Assembly: GCA_964396385.1 (NCBI GenBank)
Contig: CAYNFH010000022.1
Coordinates: 1 to 46,684, forward strand
From: CAYNFH01 sp964396385
Lineage (GTDB): Bacteria; Armatimonadota; Chthonomonadetes; Chthonomonadales; CAJBBX01
Direction: 5' to 3'
Length of the DNA: 46,684 bases
A model generated the notes under the pieces. It was given only the letters and a program-made list of their open reading frames with translations, did not search any database and was not told the DNA's origin. The position numbers were made by a program, and so were the translations under genes. The number at the start of each line of letters is the position of its first letter. The first letter of the stretch is position 1. Below are positions 30,206 through 38,609 of this stretch, piece after piece.

Positions 30206-31560
30206 TTAACATGCTCCGCGGGTGTGGCCATTCCTGGCGCACGGTCGCCGCTTCCCTGCTCATCCTCACGGCAGGAGCCGCAGCCCACGCGCAGCGGCTG
30301 AACGTAACCCGGCTTAAGCTCCAGAACGGCCTGACCGTCCTGGCGATGGAGGACCATACCGTCCCGTCCGTCTCCATCCGCATTGTGTACAAGGTAGGCT
30401 CCCGCAACGAGCGGCCCGGCATCACGGGGCTCTCCCACCTCTTCGAGCACATGATGTTCAACGGCTCCGCCAGGTTCAAGCCCAAGATGTTCGACCAGCT
30501 CATCGAGGCCGGCGGCGGATCCTCCAATGCCTCCACCACGGCGGACTATACGGAATACCACGAGGACTTCTCCTCGCCCACGCTGGACACGGTGCTCCAG
30601 CTCGAGGCGGACCGGATGCGGGCGCTCAAGCTGGACACGGCCAACCTGGAGCAGGAGCGCGGAATCGTCAAGGAGGAGCGGCGCGTCAACTACGATAACT
30701 CCCCGGAAGGCGCGATGGAGGAGCTTCTGTGGAACACTGCCTACCTGGCGCACCCGTACCGCTGGGACACCATCGGCTTCATGACCGACATCAATGCCAT
30801 CAGGCTGCCGGACGCCAAAGCATATTTCAAGACCTATTACGCGCCAGATAACGCCGTCATGGTCGTGGTGGGAGACTTCCAGACGCAGGCGCTCCTCGCC
30901 AAAGTCAAGCAGTACTTCAGCGATATTCCGCGCCAGCCGCCTCCACCGCGCGTCGTGCGGGACGAGCCGCCACAGCGGGGGGAGCGGCGGATCGCGCTTC
31001 ACCGCGCCGCGGAGCTGCCGGCCGTCATGATCGGCTACCACATCGGCTCATTCCGGAACCCGGACGATCCGGCCCTGGACGTGCTCAGCACCATCCTGAG
31101 CCGCGGCGAGAGCTCCCGTCTGTACGAGAGCCTGGTCCGTGAAAAGCAGGTGGCCACCGGCGTAACAGCCAGCAACGAATCGCGATTGGATCCCGGCCTC
31201 TTCACTTTCTACGCCCAGGCGCAGCAGGGCCATACTGCCGCCGAGTGCGAGCAGGCTATCTACGCCGCGCTGGATGACATCAAGAAGAATGGGGTGACCC
31301 CGCGCGAGCTCCAGAAGGCAAAGAACGGCCTTCGGGCTTCATACGTGAACAGTTTCAAGACCTACAGCGGCACTGCAGCTCAGCTTGGCGACTACGAGGC
31401 AGAGTGGGGTAACTGGAAGCGGCTCTACGACTACCTGCCCCTGCACGACCGGGTCACAACCGCGGACGTGCAGCGTGTCGCGCGCAAGTACTTCAGCGAC
31501 CGCAACCGCACCGTCGTCACCCTCTATCCTGAGTCTCTAGCGGCGGAGGCGCCACAATGA
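30202..31560 (+). CDS. M16B zinc peptidase, catalytic subunit
   Basis: A 452-residue exported insulinase-type peptidase. A signal peptide (about residues 1-31, ending AAHAQ) precedes two M16 domains. The inverted zinc motif HLFEH is at residues 79-83 and the third ligand is expected at Glu158/159 in VKEERR. The second domain begins near residue 215. It overlaps the next gene by four bases. In the M16B family such a catalytic subunit pairs with a partner lacking the zinc site, and together they form a clam-shell that degrades unfolded peptides. Location: periplasm or outside the membrane. Confidence 0.93.
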   Translation: MINMLRGCGHSWRTVAASLLILTAGAAAHAQRLNVTRLKLQNGLTVLAMEDHTVPSVSIRIVYKVGSRNERPGITGLSHLFEHMMFNGSARFKPKMFDQLIEAGGGSSNASTTADYTEYHEDFSSPTLDTVLQLEADRMRALKLDTANLEQERGIVKEERRVNYDNSPEGAMEELLWNTAYLAHPYRWDTIGFMTDINAIRLPDAKAYFKTYYAPDNAVMVVVGDFQTQALLAKVKQYFSDIPRQPPPPRVVRDEPPQRGERRIALHRAAELPAVMIGYHIGSFRNPDDPALDVLSTILSRGESSRLYESLVREKQVATGVTASNESRLDPGLFTFYAQAQQGHTAAECEQAIYAALDDIKKNGVTPRELQKAKNGLRASYVNSFKTYSGTAAQLGDYEAEWGNWKRLYDYLPLHDRVTTADVQRVARKYFSDRNRTVVTLYPESLAAEAPQ

Positions 31561-32957
31561 GCGGCGGCTCATTCCCGTCCATTCCCGTCCATTCGCGGCT
31601 GATTTTCCCGGCTATTCTACTTCTGCTGCCGGCGGCTGCCTCGGCGCAGCGCATCAACCTGCCAACGGTTACGCGGGTCACCTGGCCCAACGGTATCCGG
31701 GTCGTGTTGATGGAGTACCACCGCGCCCCCACCATCACCGTGACGGCGGCCTTCCCCGGCGGCGCCTCGGAAGACCCCGCCGGCAAGTCCGGCCTCGCGG
31801 CCCTTACGGCGGACCTGCTCCGGCATGGCACCGAGAAGCGGACGGCGGATCAGATATCCGAGCAGGTCGATTTCCTTGGCGCTTCGCTGGACGGCGCCGC
31901 CGGAGATGACCGGGTGACCGTGTCCCTGGGCGCGCTCGCGAAGGACACCGATACTGGCCTGGACCTCTTTGCGGACGTGGTCCGGCATCCCACCTTCCCG
32001 GTAGATGAGATTGAGCGCGAGCGGCAGCTAGAGATAGCGGGGCTGCAAGCTCTCGGCGAGGATCCGGGCGCCGTGGCTCGCAGAGTGGCGCGCGAAGTCG
32101 TGTTCGCCGGGCACCCGTATGGCGCGCAGCCCACCATTACGAGCGTAAAGGGGATCTCGCGCCAGGACATCCAGGGGTGCTACCGCCGGTACTTTGTCCC
32201 AAACCGCATGATCCTGGTGGCGGTGGGAGACTTCAAGACACCAGAGATGCTGGCCCGGCTCAAGAGCCGCTTTGCGGATTGGGAGAAGGGGGCTGCGCCC
32301 GTCATCGATGTCCCGCGCGTCAAGCCCACCCCACGCCGCCAGGTAATCATCGACAAGCCGGACGCTACACAGACACAGGTTCGGTACAACCGCGTCGCCT
32401 TCAGCCGGGGCAGTCCAGACTACTTCGCGGCTCTGGTGGCGGACGCGGCGCTAGGAGGCGGGTTCACCTCGAGACTGGTAGATGAGATCCGCGTGAACCG
32501 CAGCCTCACCTACTCCATCGGGAGCGGCTTCGGACCGGAGAGGTTTGGCGGCTCCTTCACCGTCTCTACCTTCACCAAGATAGAGACCACTCGAAAGCTT
32601 CTGGATGCCGTCCGCATTGTGCTTCAGAAAACGGCGACTGGCGGCTTCACAGACGCCGAGGTCACGAAATTCAAGCGGTACCTGATGGGCGACTTCGCCA
32701 TCAGCGTGCAGACGCCGGAGGCGCTGGCGGGGCAGCTCGCTGACATCGCGTTCTTCAATCTTCCGCCTAACTACCTCCAAACCTACCTGGGGCACATTCG
32801 AACCGTTACCAAAGCCGACGTAAACCGTATCGCGCGGACCTACTTCTCGCCGGGCCGCCTCAACATCGTACTCGTAGCCCCGGCCCGGACAGTAGGTCCG
32901 CAGCTCACCGGCCTGGGCTCTTGGGAGCGGCGGAGCGTGGAGGCGGTGGGGAAGTAG
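31557..32957 (+). CDS. M16B peptidase-like, non-catalytic partner subunit
   Basis: A 466-residue M16 protein with a signal peptide. The position of the HxxEH motif reads LAALTADLL, so it cannot bind zinc and should be the structural partner of the subunit encoded directly upstream. It keeps the Arg/Tyr pair of the C-terminal domain (NRSLTYSIGSGF), which in known heterodimers helps bind the substrate carboxylate. The first 12 residues are encoded by tandem CATTCCCGTC units, so the N-terminus was remodelled by a repeat, though the hydrophobic stretch that follows still gives a credible signal. Confidence 0.92.
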   Translation: MSGGSFPSIPVHSRLIFPAILLLLPAAASAQRINLPTVTRVTWPNGIRVVLMEYHRAPTITVTAAFPGGASEDPAGKSGLAALTADLLRHGTEKRTADQISEQVDFLGASLDGAAGDDRVTVSLGALAKDTDTGLDLFADVVRHPTFPVDEIERERQLEIAGLQALGEDPGAVARRVAREVVFAGHPYGAQPTITSVKGISRQDIQGCYRRYFVPNRMILVAVGDFKTPEMLARLKSRFADWEKGAAPVIDVPRVKPTPRRQVIIDKPDATQTQVRYNRVAFSRGSPDYFAALVADAALGGGFTSRLVDEIRVNRSLTYSIGSGFGPERFGGSFTVSTFTKIETTRKLLDAVRIVLQKTATGGFTDAEVTKFKRYLMGDFAISVQTPEALAGQLADIAFFNLPPNYLQTYLGHIRTVTKADVNRIARTYFSPGRLNIVLVAPARTVGPQLTGLGSWERRSVEAVGK

Positions 32958-32963
32958 GTCCCG

Positions 32964-33110
32964 TTGTCATTCCGAAGGAGCGAAGCGACGAGATTGTCAT
33001 CCCGAGCTCGGGTGAGCCGCGTCTTGGCCGCGATAGCGGACAGCGGCGAGGGCCGGGCCCTGGGGAGGGATCTGCTTTACAGTAACTGTGCACACTCTGA
33101 ACCGCGTGTA
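32964..33110. repeat. CATCCCG-type dispersed repeat with GGGATCTGCTTTAC end
   Basis: CATTCCGAAGGAGCGAAGCG and GTCATCCCGAGCTCGGG are followed by the CCGCGATAGCGG block (33017-33066), then GGGATCTGCTTTAC and AACTGTGC. The last part recurs at 46640-46670. It fills the spacer between convergent genes. Confidence 0.8.
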
Positions 33111-33133
33111 ACTCGGGATACCGTAGGGTCTTC

Positions 33134-34240
33134 CTACTTGCGCTTCCCCTGCGCTCGAAGTGTCGCCAGGGTGTCCTTCGCCCGATTGGCCCAGGGCGAT
33201 TGGCCGTCGCCTTCCGCGCGCTCAAGCTGCCAAACCGCCTCCTCGCGCCTGCCCAGTTTCAGCAGCGTCTGGCCGTACTTCACCCGCGTCTCTGTCTGGG
33301 AGAACCTTGGCTCCCGCGTCAGCGCCCTCTGGTAGTAGTCCGCCGCCAGCGACCACTCCTGGCGCCGCTGGTGCATCTCCCCTACCGTGTCCAGGATATC
33401 GCCATCATTGGGCGCCAGTTTCAGCGCCTGGATGCCCGCAGCCAGCGCGTCGTCCAGCTTGTGCTGCTCCACCAGCGCGTACGCCAGAAGGTTGTAGATC
33501 TCCGCGGAATCGGGATGCCGATCAAGCGCCTGGCGCAGCTCCCGTTCAGACGCCTCAAAGTTACCGATGGAGTAAAAGTAGCGGGCGTTCCCGAAGTGGG
33601 ATGGGGCGGTTCCCCACGCAGGCTCCCACTGCAAGGGCGCTCGCTGCTTACCGTTTGCGGTGGGCCAGAGAATGCTCCCAAGGATGCCCACCACAAACAC
33701 CCAGAGAACCGTGGTGGAGAGGGACCCGAATCGCGACCCCTGGGGTGCTCCATCGGTCTCCACCGGCAGGTAGATGCGCCTGGAGATAGCACGGGCGAGC
33801 TCTGCTCCGGCCGGGGCGTCCAGATTACGGAACAGCATGACGCGCCTCCCCTGCCCCTCCAGCTCAAGCGTCGTCCGCCACTCCACGTCCCCCAGGAGAT
33901 TGCCTCGGGGCGTCTGAAGCAGAAGCAGCCGCGAATACTCGTCCACGGAGGAGCGGTGTTCACGGGCCACTCGGCCAAGCCCGCGCCTCTGCCCGACTGT
34001 GCGGGCATCCAGATCGATGGTCACGTACTCTTGCCGCACGGCGCACACCGCCCCCGCTAGGATCAGGACCGCCGCGCCGGGAAGCGCCAGACCCCGAATG
34101 CGAGATTGCAAGCTGGGATTCAAAAGGATCACTGCGACAAGGAGAACTCCGGAGGCGCAGACGAGGGCAGGCAGACCTCTTCGGGCCGCCGAAGGGCCAA
34201 AGGCCAGAATGCCCACGCCAGGATCACCTAGGGGCCGCAC
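33134..34240 (-). CDS. Membrane protein with TPR repeats
   Basis: A 368-residue protein with three hydrophobic segments (about residues 22-42, 52-70 and 182-202) and a C-terminal block of about four tetratricopeptide repeats (about 215-360). Examples are GNFEASERELRQALDRHPDSAEI and the unit ending ALKLAPNDGDIL. Between the spans lies a soluble beta-rich portion with EYVTIDLDARTVGQRRG, which may be a PH-like fold. TPRs mediate protein contacts; the partner is unknown. The gene is convergent with the M16 genes. The quoted segments show the TPR spacing clearly, but no specific family can be named. Confidence 0.8.
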   Translation of the reverse strand: MRPLGDPGVGILAFGPSAARRGLPALVCASGVLLVAVILLNPSLQSRIRGLALPGAAVLILAGAVCAVRQEYVTIDLDARTVGQRRGLGRVAREHRSSVDEYSRLLLLQTPRGNLLGDVEWRTTLELEGQGRRVMLFRNLDAPAGAELARAISRRIYLPVETDGAPQGSRFGSLSTTVLWVFVVGILGSILWPTANGKQRAPLQWEPAWGTAPSHFGNARYFYSIGNFEASERELRQALDRHPDSAEIYNLLAYALVEQHKLDDALAAGIQALKLAPNDGDILDTVGEMHQRRQEWSLAADYYQRALTREPRFSQTETRVKYGQTLLKLGRREEAVWQLERAEGDGQSPWANRAKDTLATLRAQGKRK

Positions 34241-34268
34241 GGCTCTACTCCCAGGGCGTATACTGCTA

Positions 34269-34360
34269 TGACGGAAGACGGGTGACCAATGACGGATTCG
34301 GACTCCGGACTTCGGACCGCCTTTTCCGTCCGTCCCCCGTCCTCGGTCCTCCGTCCGTCT
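34269..34360. repeat. Intergenic inverted repeat, GGAGGAC-arm family
   Basis: The left arm TGACGGAAGACGGGTGACC, the centre GACGGATTCGGACTCCGG and the right arm CCGTCCTCGGTCCTCCGTCC. It lies between divergent genes, and a TATATA box follows at about 34363. Confidence 0.8.
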
Positions 34361-34452
34361 GAGTATATATACCGCGATTGCGGCAAATGTTCGCCACAGA
34401 ATCGCCCTGTCCGTCTGGCGGCTGGCCGGACAGCGCTAGAAAGAGATATGTA

Positions 34453-34917
34453 GTGACCGGAGCATCCGATGGAATTGCCATCCTAACCTCGCCCAGAGGG
34501 CGCTCGCCGCTCAACGTAGAGGACCCGGAGGAGCTGGTCTTCTGCTGCTTCTTCCGTGACACGGACGGCCGGACCGCCTTCCTGGACCGGCTGCGCGGGA
34601 TGGCAACCGAGGCGGCGCGTGAGGAGCCGGCACAAGGGGATAGCCGCATGGCCGTCGCGGCGGAGTATGCCCGGCGCGAAACGGAAGGAGACTCCATCGG
34701 GGCGCTCTTCCTGGCCTTGGGCTGGTGGGTTGGCCGGGAGAAGCGGATCTACCACGTCTACCGTCTCAAGACCGGTGCGGGCCCCTACCGCACGGGCTGC
34801 ATCATCTCGCTCGCGGAGTTGGACGCGGACGAGCTCCGCTGGAACCTCGCCTTCGGCGTGGAGGAGATCGAGCAGACCAAAGCTCGCATCTTGGACGCCT
34901 TCGGCTTCGGAATCTGA
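34453..34917 (+). CDS. Hypothetical protein, 154 aa
   Basis: An unrecognised cytoplasmic protein. The frame is open from 34378, but the extra N-terminal residues look unstructured, so I prefer the GTG at 34453 with AAGAGAT upstream; the ATG at 34387 is an alternative, given the TATATA box at about 34363. Conserved-looking parts are LVFCCFFRDTDGRTAFLDRL, GALFLALGWWVGREKRIYHV and NLAFGVEEIEQTKARILDAF. A GGGTAAAT repeat follows the stop. No function can be assigned. Confidence 0.6.
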   Translation: MTGASDGIAILTSPRGRSPLNVEDPEELVFCCFFRDTDGRTAFLDRLRGMATEAAREEPAQGDSRMAVAAEYARRETEGDSIGALFLALGWWVGREKRIYHVYRLKTGAGPYRTGCIISLAELDADELRWNLAFGVEEIEQTKARILDAFGFGI

Positions 34918-34920
34918 CTG

Positions 34921-34995
34921 GCAAATGGGTTGACGGGTAAATGAGTGTACGCCGGATTCCGCAAGGTACACCCATTTACCAACTTACTCGTTTAC
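34921..34995. repeat. Intergenic inverted repeat, GGGTAAAT-arm family
   Basis: The left arm (34921-34950) and the right arm (34965-34995) match the repeat at 266-372. The centre is short (GCCGGATTCCGC). It ends 7 bases before the UbiA stop codon, between convergent genes. Confidence 0.85.
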
Positions 34996-35002
34996 TCTCC
35001 GC

Positions 35003-35851
35003 TTACCACCGGGCGAGGCGGGTAAGAATGAACGCCGCGAAGCCCGCGGCGGAGAAATAGCTTAGCCGGAGCACCGGCCGAAACGCGGCTCGACCGCCGC
35101 GCAGTGAACGCACACAGGTCAGGAGGGCGCTGTAACCGCACGCCAGCACAAGCGCGTCCGCGGGGCTAAGCTGAAGCCATGCCAGGACGGCCGCAGCCAT
35201 TCCGCCCATCACGAGGAGACACTGGGAGAGCCGGATGGCGCTTTTCGCGCCGAGCAGAACGCAGAGGGTCCGGTCGCCCCTTTTGCCGTCTTCGCCGATC
35301 TGGAAGAGCTGGGTCAGCGGGTAGAGCCCCAGCGTGGTGAATGCCGCGGACAACGTGCCCAATACGCCGCGCGCACCGGCTGCGCCTGCCAGGGCCCCGC
35401 TCGCGGCCGCCCATCCGGCCAGGAATCCCAGCACTCCCTGCCCGCCGCCAACCACAAGCACGCTGAGCAGCGGGTTCGCCTTCCAGCGCGTGCGCGGGTG
35501 GGAGTATAGAATGCCCAGGACAATGAAGGCCAGGTAGATTTGCGCGAACGCGGTTCCGGCCGTCAGCCCCAGCAGGAGGCCCGCGGTCTGGAGCGCCAGC
35601 GCGAACGGCAGGAGAGAACCGTGTACGGTTGGCGGCCGCTCCAAACCTCCTACCGCGCCTTCATCTCGGTCGTAGTAGGAGTTGTAGGCGGTAATGCCGG
35701 TATACAGGAAGAGGTGGAATGCCACGAATGCCGGCGCCACGCGCCAGGCCGGGAGCGGCCGCGCGAGGAAGCAGCCCCATAGAAAGATGGGTGAGAGCGT
35801 GAGCTGATACGGCGCCCGCAGATGCTTCCAGTTGTCCCGCCAGACGGACAT
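35003..35851 (-). CDS. UbiA-family prenyltransferase
   Basis: A 282-residue integral membrane enzyme with about nine spans that transfers a prenyl chain to an aromatic or other acceptor. The first Mg-diphosphate motif is NSYYDRDEG, with Asn57, Asp61 and Asp63, and the second is QIGEDGKRGDRTL near residue 185. These two loops define the family, which includes UbiA, MenA, heme O synthase and digeranylgeranylglycerophosphate synthase. Weak resemblance to menaquinone and chlorophyll-type members does not settle the substrate. A CACAGAGG repeat lies directly upstream of the start. No quinone genes are adjacent. Confidence 0.87.
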   Translation of the reverse strand: MSVWRDNWKHLRAPYQLTLSPIFLWGCFLARPLPAWRVAPAFVAFHLFLYTGITAYNSYYDRDEGAVGGLERPPTVHGSLLPFALALQTAGLLLGLTAGTAFAQIYLAFIVLGILYSHPRTRWKANPLLSVLVVGGGQGVLGFLAGWAAASGALAGAAGARGVLGTLSAAFTTLGLYPLTQLFQIGEDGKRGDRTLCVLLGAKSAIRLSQCLLVMGGMAAAVLAWLQLSPADALVLACGYSALLTCVRSLRGGRAAFRPVLRLSYFSAAGFAAFILTRLARW

Positions 35852-35858
35852 ACTTGCT

Positions 35859-35992
35859 AACCACAGAGGACGCAGAGATCACAGAGGCTGAATTCAGAAG
35901 CTAAGGACCGGGAGACTGAGCTATCACCAGTCATCACGTATTATTGCTATTCCTCCTTCGGGCTCCGCGTCCTCTGTGTCCTCTGTGGTGAA
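35859..35992. repeat. Intergenic inverted repeat, CACAGAGG-arm family
   Basis: The left arm AACCACAGAGGACGCAGAG and the right arm CGTCCTCTGTGTCCTCTGTG (35968-35987) flank a centre of about 75 bp. It separates the divergent UbiA and thioesterase genes; the related copy is at 843-967. Confidence 0.85.
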
Positions 35993-36048
35993 TCCGCTTC
36001 CGTTGCTAGGAGATCAGCCTGAACACCAGTGAGCCATTTCGGCCGTTT

Positions 36049-36447
36049 GTGGAGACCTCCTTCCGCGTGCGTTACGCGGAGACGGACCAGATGCGCGTGG
36101 TGCACCATGCCAACTACCTGGTCTGGTTCGAGTACGCGCGCACGGAGTTCTGCCGCAAGTACGGCATCGACTACTCCGCCATGGAGGCCGAGGGGCTCTT
36201 CATGCCGATAGTGGAGGCCCGACTCCGCTACCGCCAGCCCGCCCGGTATGATGATCTGGTAACCATCCGCGCGGAGGTGACAGAGCGGACCCGACGCACC
36301 CTCCGCATCCAGTACCGCGTCACCCGCGGCGAGGACCTGCTGGCGGAGGGCGAGACCCTCCAGATGCTGGTGGACTCCCAGAGCCGCCCCCGCTCCTTCC
36401 CGCCGGACGTGGCTCAGAGGTTTGATGGGACGTTCGAGCGATTCTAG
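36049..36447 (+). CDS. Acyl-CoA thioesterase, YbgC/4HBT hotdog family
   Basis: A 132-residue hotdog-fold thioesterase that hydrolyses acyl-CoA. The active-site signature YAETDQMRVVHHANYLVWFE (residues 9-28) carries the catalytic Asp13 and the conserved His20, Asn22 and Tyr23. GTG 36049 is taken as the start; upstream in-frame sequence has no start codon. Tol-Pal genes, often beside ybgC, are absent. A second copy, truncated at its N-terminus, lies at 42742-43095, about 6.3 kb away; the two flank an accessory island. This copy is intact and probably the functional one. Confidence 0.9.
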   Translation: METSFRVRYAETDQMRVVHHANYLVWFEYARTEFCRKYGIDYSAMEAEGLFMPIVEARLRYRQPARYDDLVTIRAEVTERTRRTLRIQYRVTRGEDLLAEGETLQMLVDSQSRPRSFPPDVAQRFDGTFERF

Positions 36448-36477
36448 GCGAGGCCCGCTCCAACAAAGGTAAGATGT

Positions 36478-36508
36478 TGTGACACTTCTGTCACAGATAT
36501 GGTAATAT
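36478..36508 (+). promoter_or_regulatory. Palindromic operator overlapping a promoter at the island's left end
   Basis: TGTGACA-CTTC-TGTCACA (36478-36495) is a perfect 7 bp inverted repeat. A TAATAT box at 36503-36508 lies just downstream, so the palindrome overlaps the -35 position. It could be the site for the XRE-type regulator encoded at 37640. The arm spacing (N8 between TGTGA and TCACA) does not match CRP. Confidence 0.5.
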
Positions 36509-36610
36509 AGGCTCAGCGTCTGGGATGAGTCGCCAAGCGTCTCGTGATAGGGCTTTTAGCCCTAAACCCCAGTCGCTTTTCTTTGCGCCCCGTGGTAATG
36601 GAGGCCACCA

Positions 36611-37573
36611 TTGCACCTCTGCTATATGGATGAGTCCGGCACACCTGACGTTCCCGGAAACACCTCACACTACGTCTTGGTGGGCGTTTCAATTCCTGCG
36701 GAGAACTGGAAGGACTGCGACGCAGAGATCCAGAGTATCAAGCGCCGATACGACCTCACTGACCAGGAGATCCACGTCGCCTGGATCCTACGCAGATACC
36801 TTGAACAATCACAGATTCCAGGTTTCGAAGGCATGAGCCGGTCCCAACGCAGGAGTGAGGCACAACGCCACAGGACTGCGGAGTTGCTACGGCTCCAACG
36901 GGTTCGCAATACTAACCAATACAAACAGACCAAGAAGAACTACCAGAAGACTGAACCGTACACCCATCTGACGTTCGCGGAGAGGCAGCAGTTTATTACC
37001 GACGTAGCCAAGCGATTGTCCGGCTGGACGTTCGCCCGGCTCTTTGCAGAATGTGTTGACAAGGTCCACTTCGATCCCGCGCGGGCCGGTTCACCGATCG
37101 AGGACCAGGCGTTCGAGCAGATCGTGACCCGATTCGAGAGTTACCTGCACGCCACAAGCACCAGGGTCACGCCCAAGCACGTCGGCTTGCTTGTCCACGA
37201 CAACAATGAGACCGTTGCAAAGAAGCATACTGAGCTGATGAAGAAATTCCACGACCGCGGCACGCAATGGAGAAACCTGGAGCACGTGGTCGAAACACCA
37301 TTGTTCGTGAGCAGTGAGCTAACGGGAATGGTTCAGGTCGCTGACTTGTGCGGCTACGCCCTGAGACGGTACCTGGAGAATGGCGAAGAGGATCTGTTCG
37401 ACCTAGTTTTCGCTCGAGCAGATCGTATAGGGCCGACAGCAGTCGGGGTGAGGCACTTCACCAGAGCAGCGTGCTTGTGCAAGATCTGTGCGGCGCATCG
37501 GGCGGAGCCACGGCGAAGGTCTGGCCGCAGCGAGCGAGCAAAGACAAAAATGGAGCCTAATGCTGGAGGGTGA
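36611..37573 (+). CDS. DUF3800 family protein (putative nuclease)
   Basis: A 320-residue DUF3800 protein. The family start motif YMDESG is at residues 5-10, and the C-terminal VQVADLCGYALRRYLENGEED is diagnostic. Family members are predicted to adopt an RNase H-like fold; Asp7, the aspartate of LLVHDNNE and that of QVADL fit a carboxylate triad. The genes are frequent in mobile and defence regions, but the biochemical role is unproven. TTG 36611 has GGAGG 6-8 bases upstream. It is the first gene of the island and lies just after the palindromic promoter. The last 30 residues are basic and may bind nucleic acid. Confidence 0.85.
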   Translation: MHLCYMDESGTPDVPGNTSHYVLVGVSIPAENWKDCDAEIQSIKRRYDLTDQEIHVAWILRRYLEQSQIPGFEGMSRSQRRSEAQRHRTAELLRLQRVRNTNQYKQTKKNYQKTEPYTHLTFAERQQFITDVAKRLSGWTFARLFAECVDKVHFDPARAGSPIEDQAFEQIVTRFESYLHATSTRVTPKHVGLLVHDNNETVAKKHTELMKKFHDRGTQWRNLEHVVETPLFVSSELTGMVQVADLCGYALRRYLENGEEDLFDLVFARADRIGPTAVGVRHFTRAACLCKICAAHRAEPRRRSGRSERAKTKMEPNAGG

Positions 37574-37639
37574 TTCGTTCATCCTAACTATGGCCCCGGG
37601 TTGTAGGTCGCCAGCCAGCAGTACGAGACACGCCCGAGA

Positions 37640-37870
37640 ATGTTGCGGGAGGTGCGGAGGAAAAGGGGCCTCACTCAGGGCCAGCTTGCCGAGCGGCTCG
37701 GGGAAACCCAGTCTTCGGTCTCGAAGTGGGAACGCGGCGAACACCGCCTGAACATCATCGAACTTCGGCGCGTCTGCCTCGCAATGGGCGTGCCTCTTGT
37801 CCTGCTCGTGCAGAGGCTAGAGGAAGCTATCGCGGGCGAGGCTCCGGAGTTTCAGACGCCAGGTCCGTGA
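37640..37870 (+). CDS. XRE-family HTH transcriptional regulator
   Basis: A 76-residue DNA-binding protein with a Cro/C1-type helix-turn-helix: VRRKRGLTQGQLAERLGETQ then SSVSKWERGEHRL (residues 5-37). The remaining residues form two helices and a short tail, and there is no separate sensory domain. Single-domain XRE proteins in islands often act as autoregulators or antitoxins. It lies 66 bases after the DUF3800 gene on the same strand and is the obvious candidate to bind the operator at 36478-36495. Confidence in the fold is high; the target is inferred. Confidence 0.9.
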   Translation: MLREVRRKRGLTQGQLAERLGETQSSVSKWERGEHRLNIIELRRVCLAMGVPLVLLVQRLEEAIAGEAPEFQTPGP

Positions 37871-38086
37871 GTCGTCAGACTGGCGCTGCTCGTCCGAGCG
37901 CCCCCGAGAACCGTACCGCCCCCGTCAGCGTATGTTCTTAGTGTGGGCCGCGAGGGTCTACCTGGCCCACCATCAGAGTTCGGCTATGGTCGGCCGGGAG
38001 ACCCGGCCGACCAGCGTCGCCCTCGATCATCCGCGCAGGGACGCAGGTCATGCAGTGACTCGCGGGCGACAGGGCCGGTCTTCTCA

Positions 38087-38551
38087 ATGAGCCGCGATCC
38101 GCGGGACGACTTCGTCCCTCTTTACTGTCGCCGTTGCCGCCGTCCATTTCCGCGCCGTGAGTTAAACGCCGAGGGCTACTGTACGCCCTGTGCTCTGGCG
38201 GCTGAACAGGAGCGCCGGGAGGAGGAAGCGCGCCGGGCGCGGCAAGTAGAGGAACAGCAGGCGCAATGGGAGCGTGAGCAGGCGGAACGGGCTGCCCAGG
38301 AGCAGGCAAAGCAGCGGGCCCTGTTCGAGCGCGACACGCGGAAGGGATGGTGCCCGCAATGCGGCTCGCGGAACATTTCAGAGCAGACCGTGAATGCTGG
38401 AGGTGGAGTGTCAGGTCTTCAGGAGACTGCTTGCTGCGTTGGTTGCTGCCTGTTCTGGCCCTTGCTCCTGGTAGCCCCTTTTGTGGGAAGCCGCCCGAGG
38501 GTCGAGATACATCGGATGTGCAACTACTGCGGGAACAGGTGGCGAGTTTGA
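38087..38551 (+). CDS. Zinc-ribbon, coiled-coil and membrane-hairpin protein, 154 aa
   Basis: A protein of unknown function with a clear modular plan. Residues about 12-38 hold one zinc ribbon (YCRRCRRPF and YCTPCAL). Residues 40-88 are a charged, Glu/Arg-rich helix that should form a coiled coil. A second ribbon is split around a hydrophobic hairpin: WCPQCGSRN, then ETACCVGCCLFWPLLLVAPF, then MCNYCGNRWRV. The ATG at 38087 is preferred because the upstream open frame has no protein character. The plan suggests a membrane-anchored adaptor. It is island-specific. Confidence 0.7.
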   Translation: MSRDPRDDFVPLYCRRCRRPFPRRELNAEGYCTPCALAAEQERREEEARRARQVEEQQAQWEREQAERAAQEQAKQRALFERDTRKGWCPQCGSRNISEQTVNAGGGVSGLQETACCVGCCLFWPLLLVAPFVGSRPRVEIHRMCNYCGNRWRV

Positions 38552-38609
38552 TTTCCGGGTCCGCGAGTATGGCTACTCTTCGCAGGCTGCTCCCGGCTAT
38601 CACCTCAAG

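Noticed and set aside
36478..36495. CRP or FNR binding site
   Set aside because: The palindrome has TGTGA and TCACA separated by 8 bases rather than 6, and FNR half-sites are absent.
37938..38603. In-frame extension of the HEPN-like protein beyond its TAG as a third TAG-split gene
   Set aside because: The open frame lies opposite the zinc-ribbon gene and reads like a GC-rich antisense shadow, with no domain continuity across the stop.
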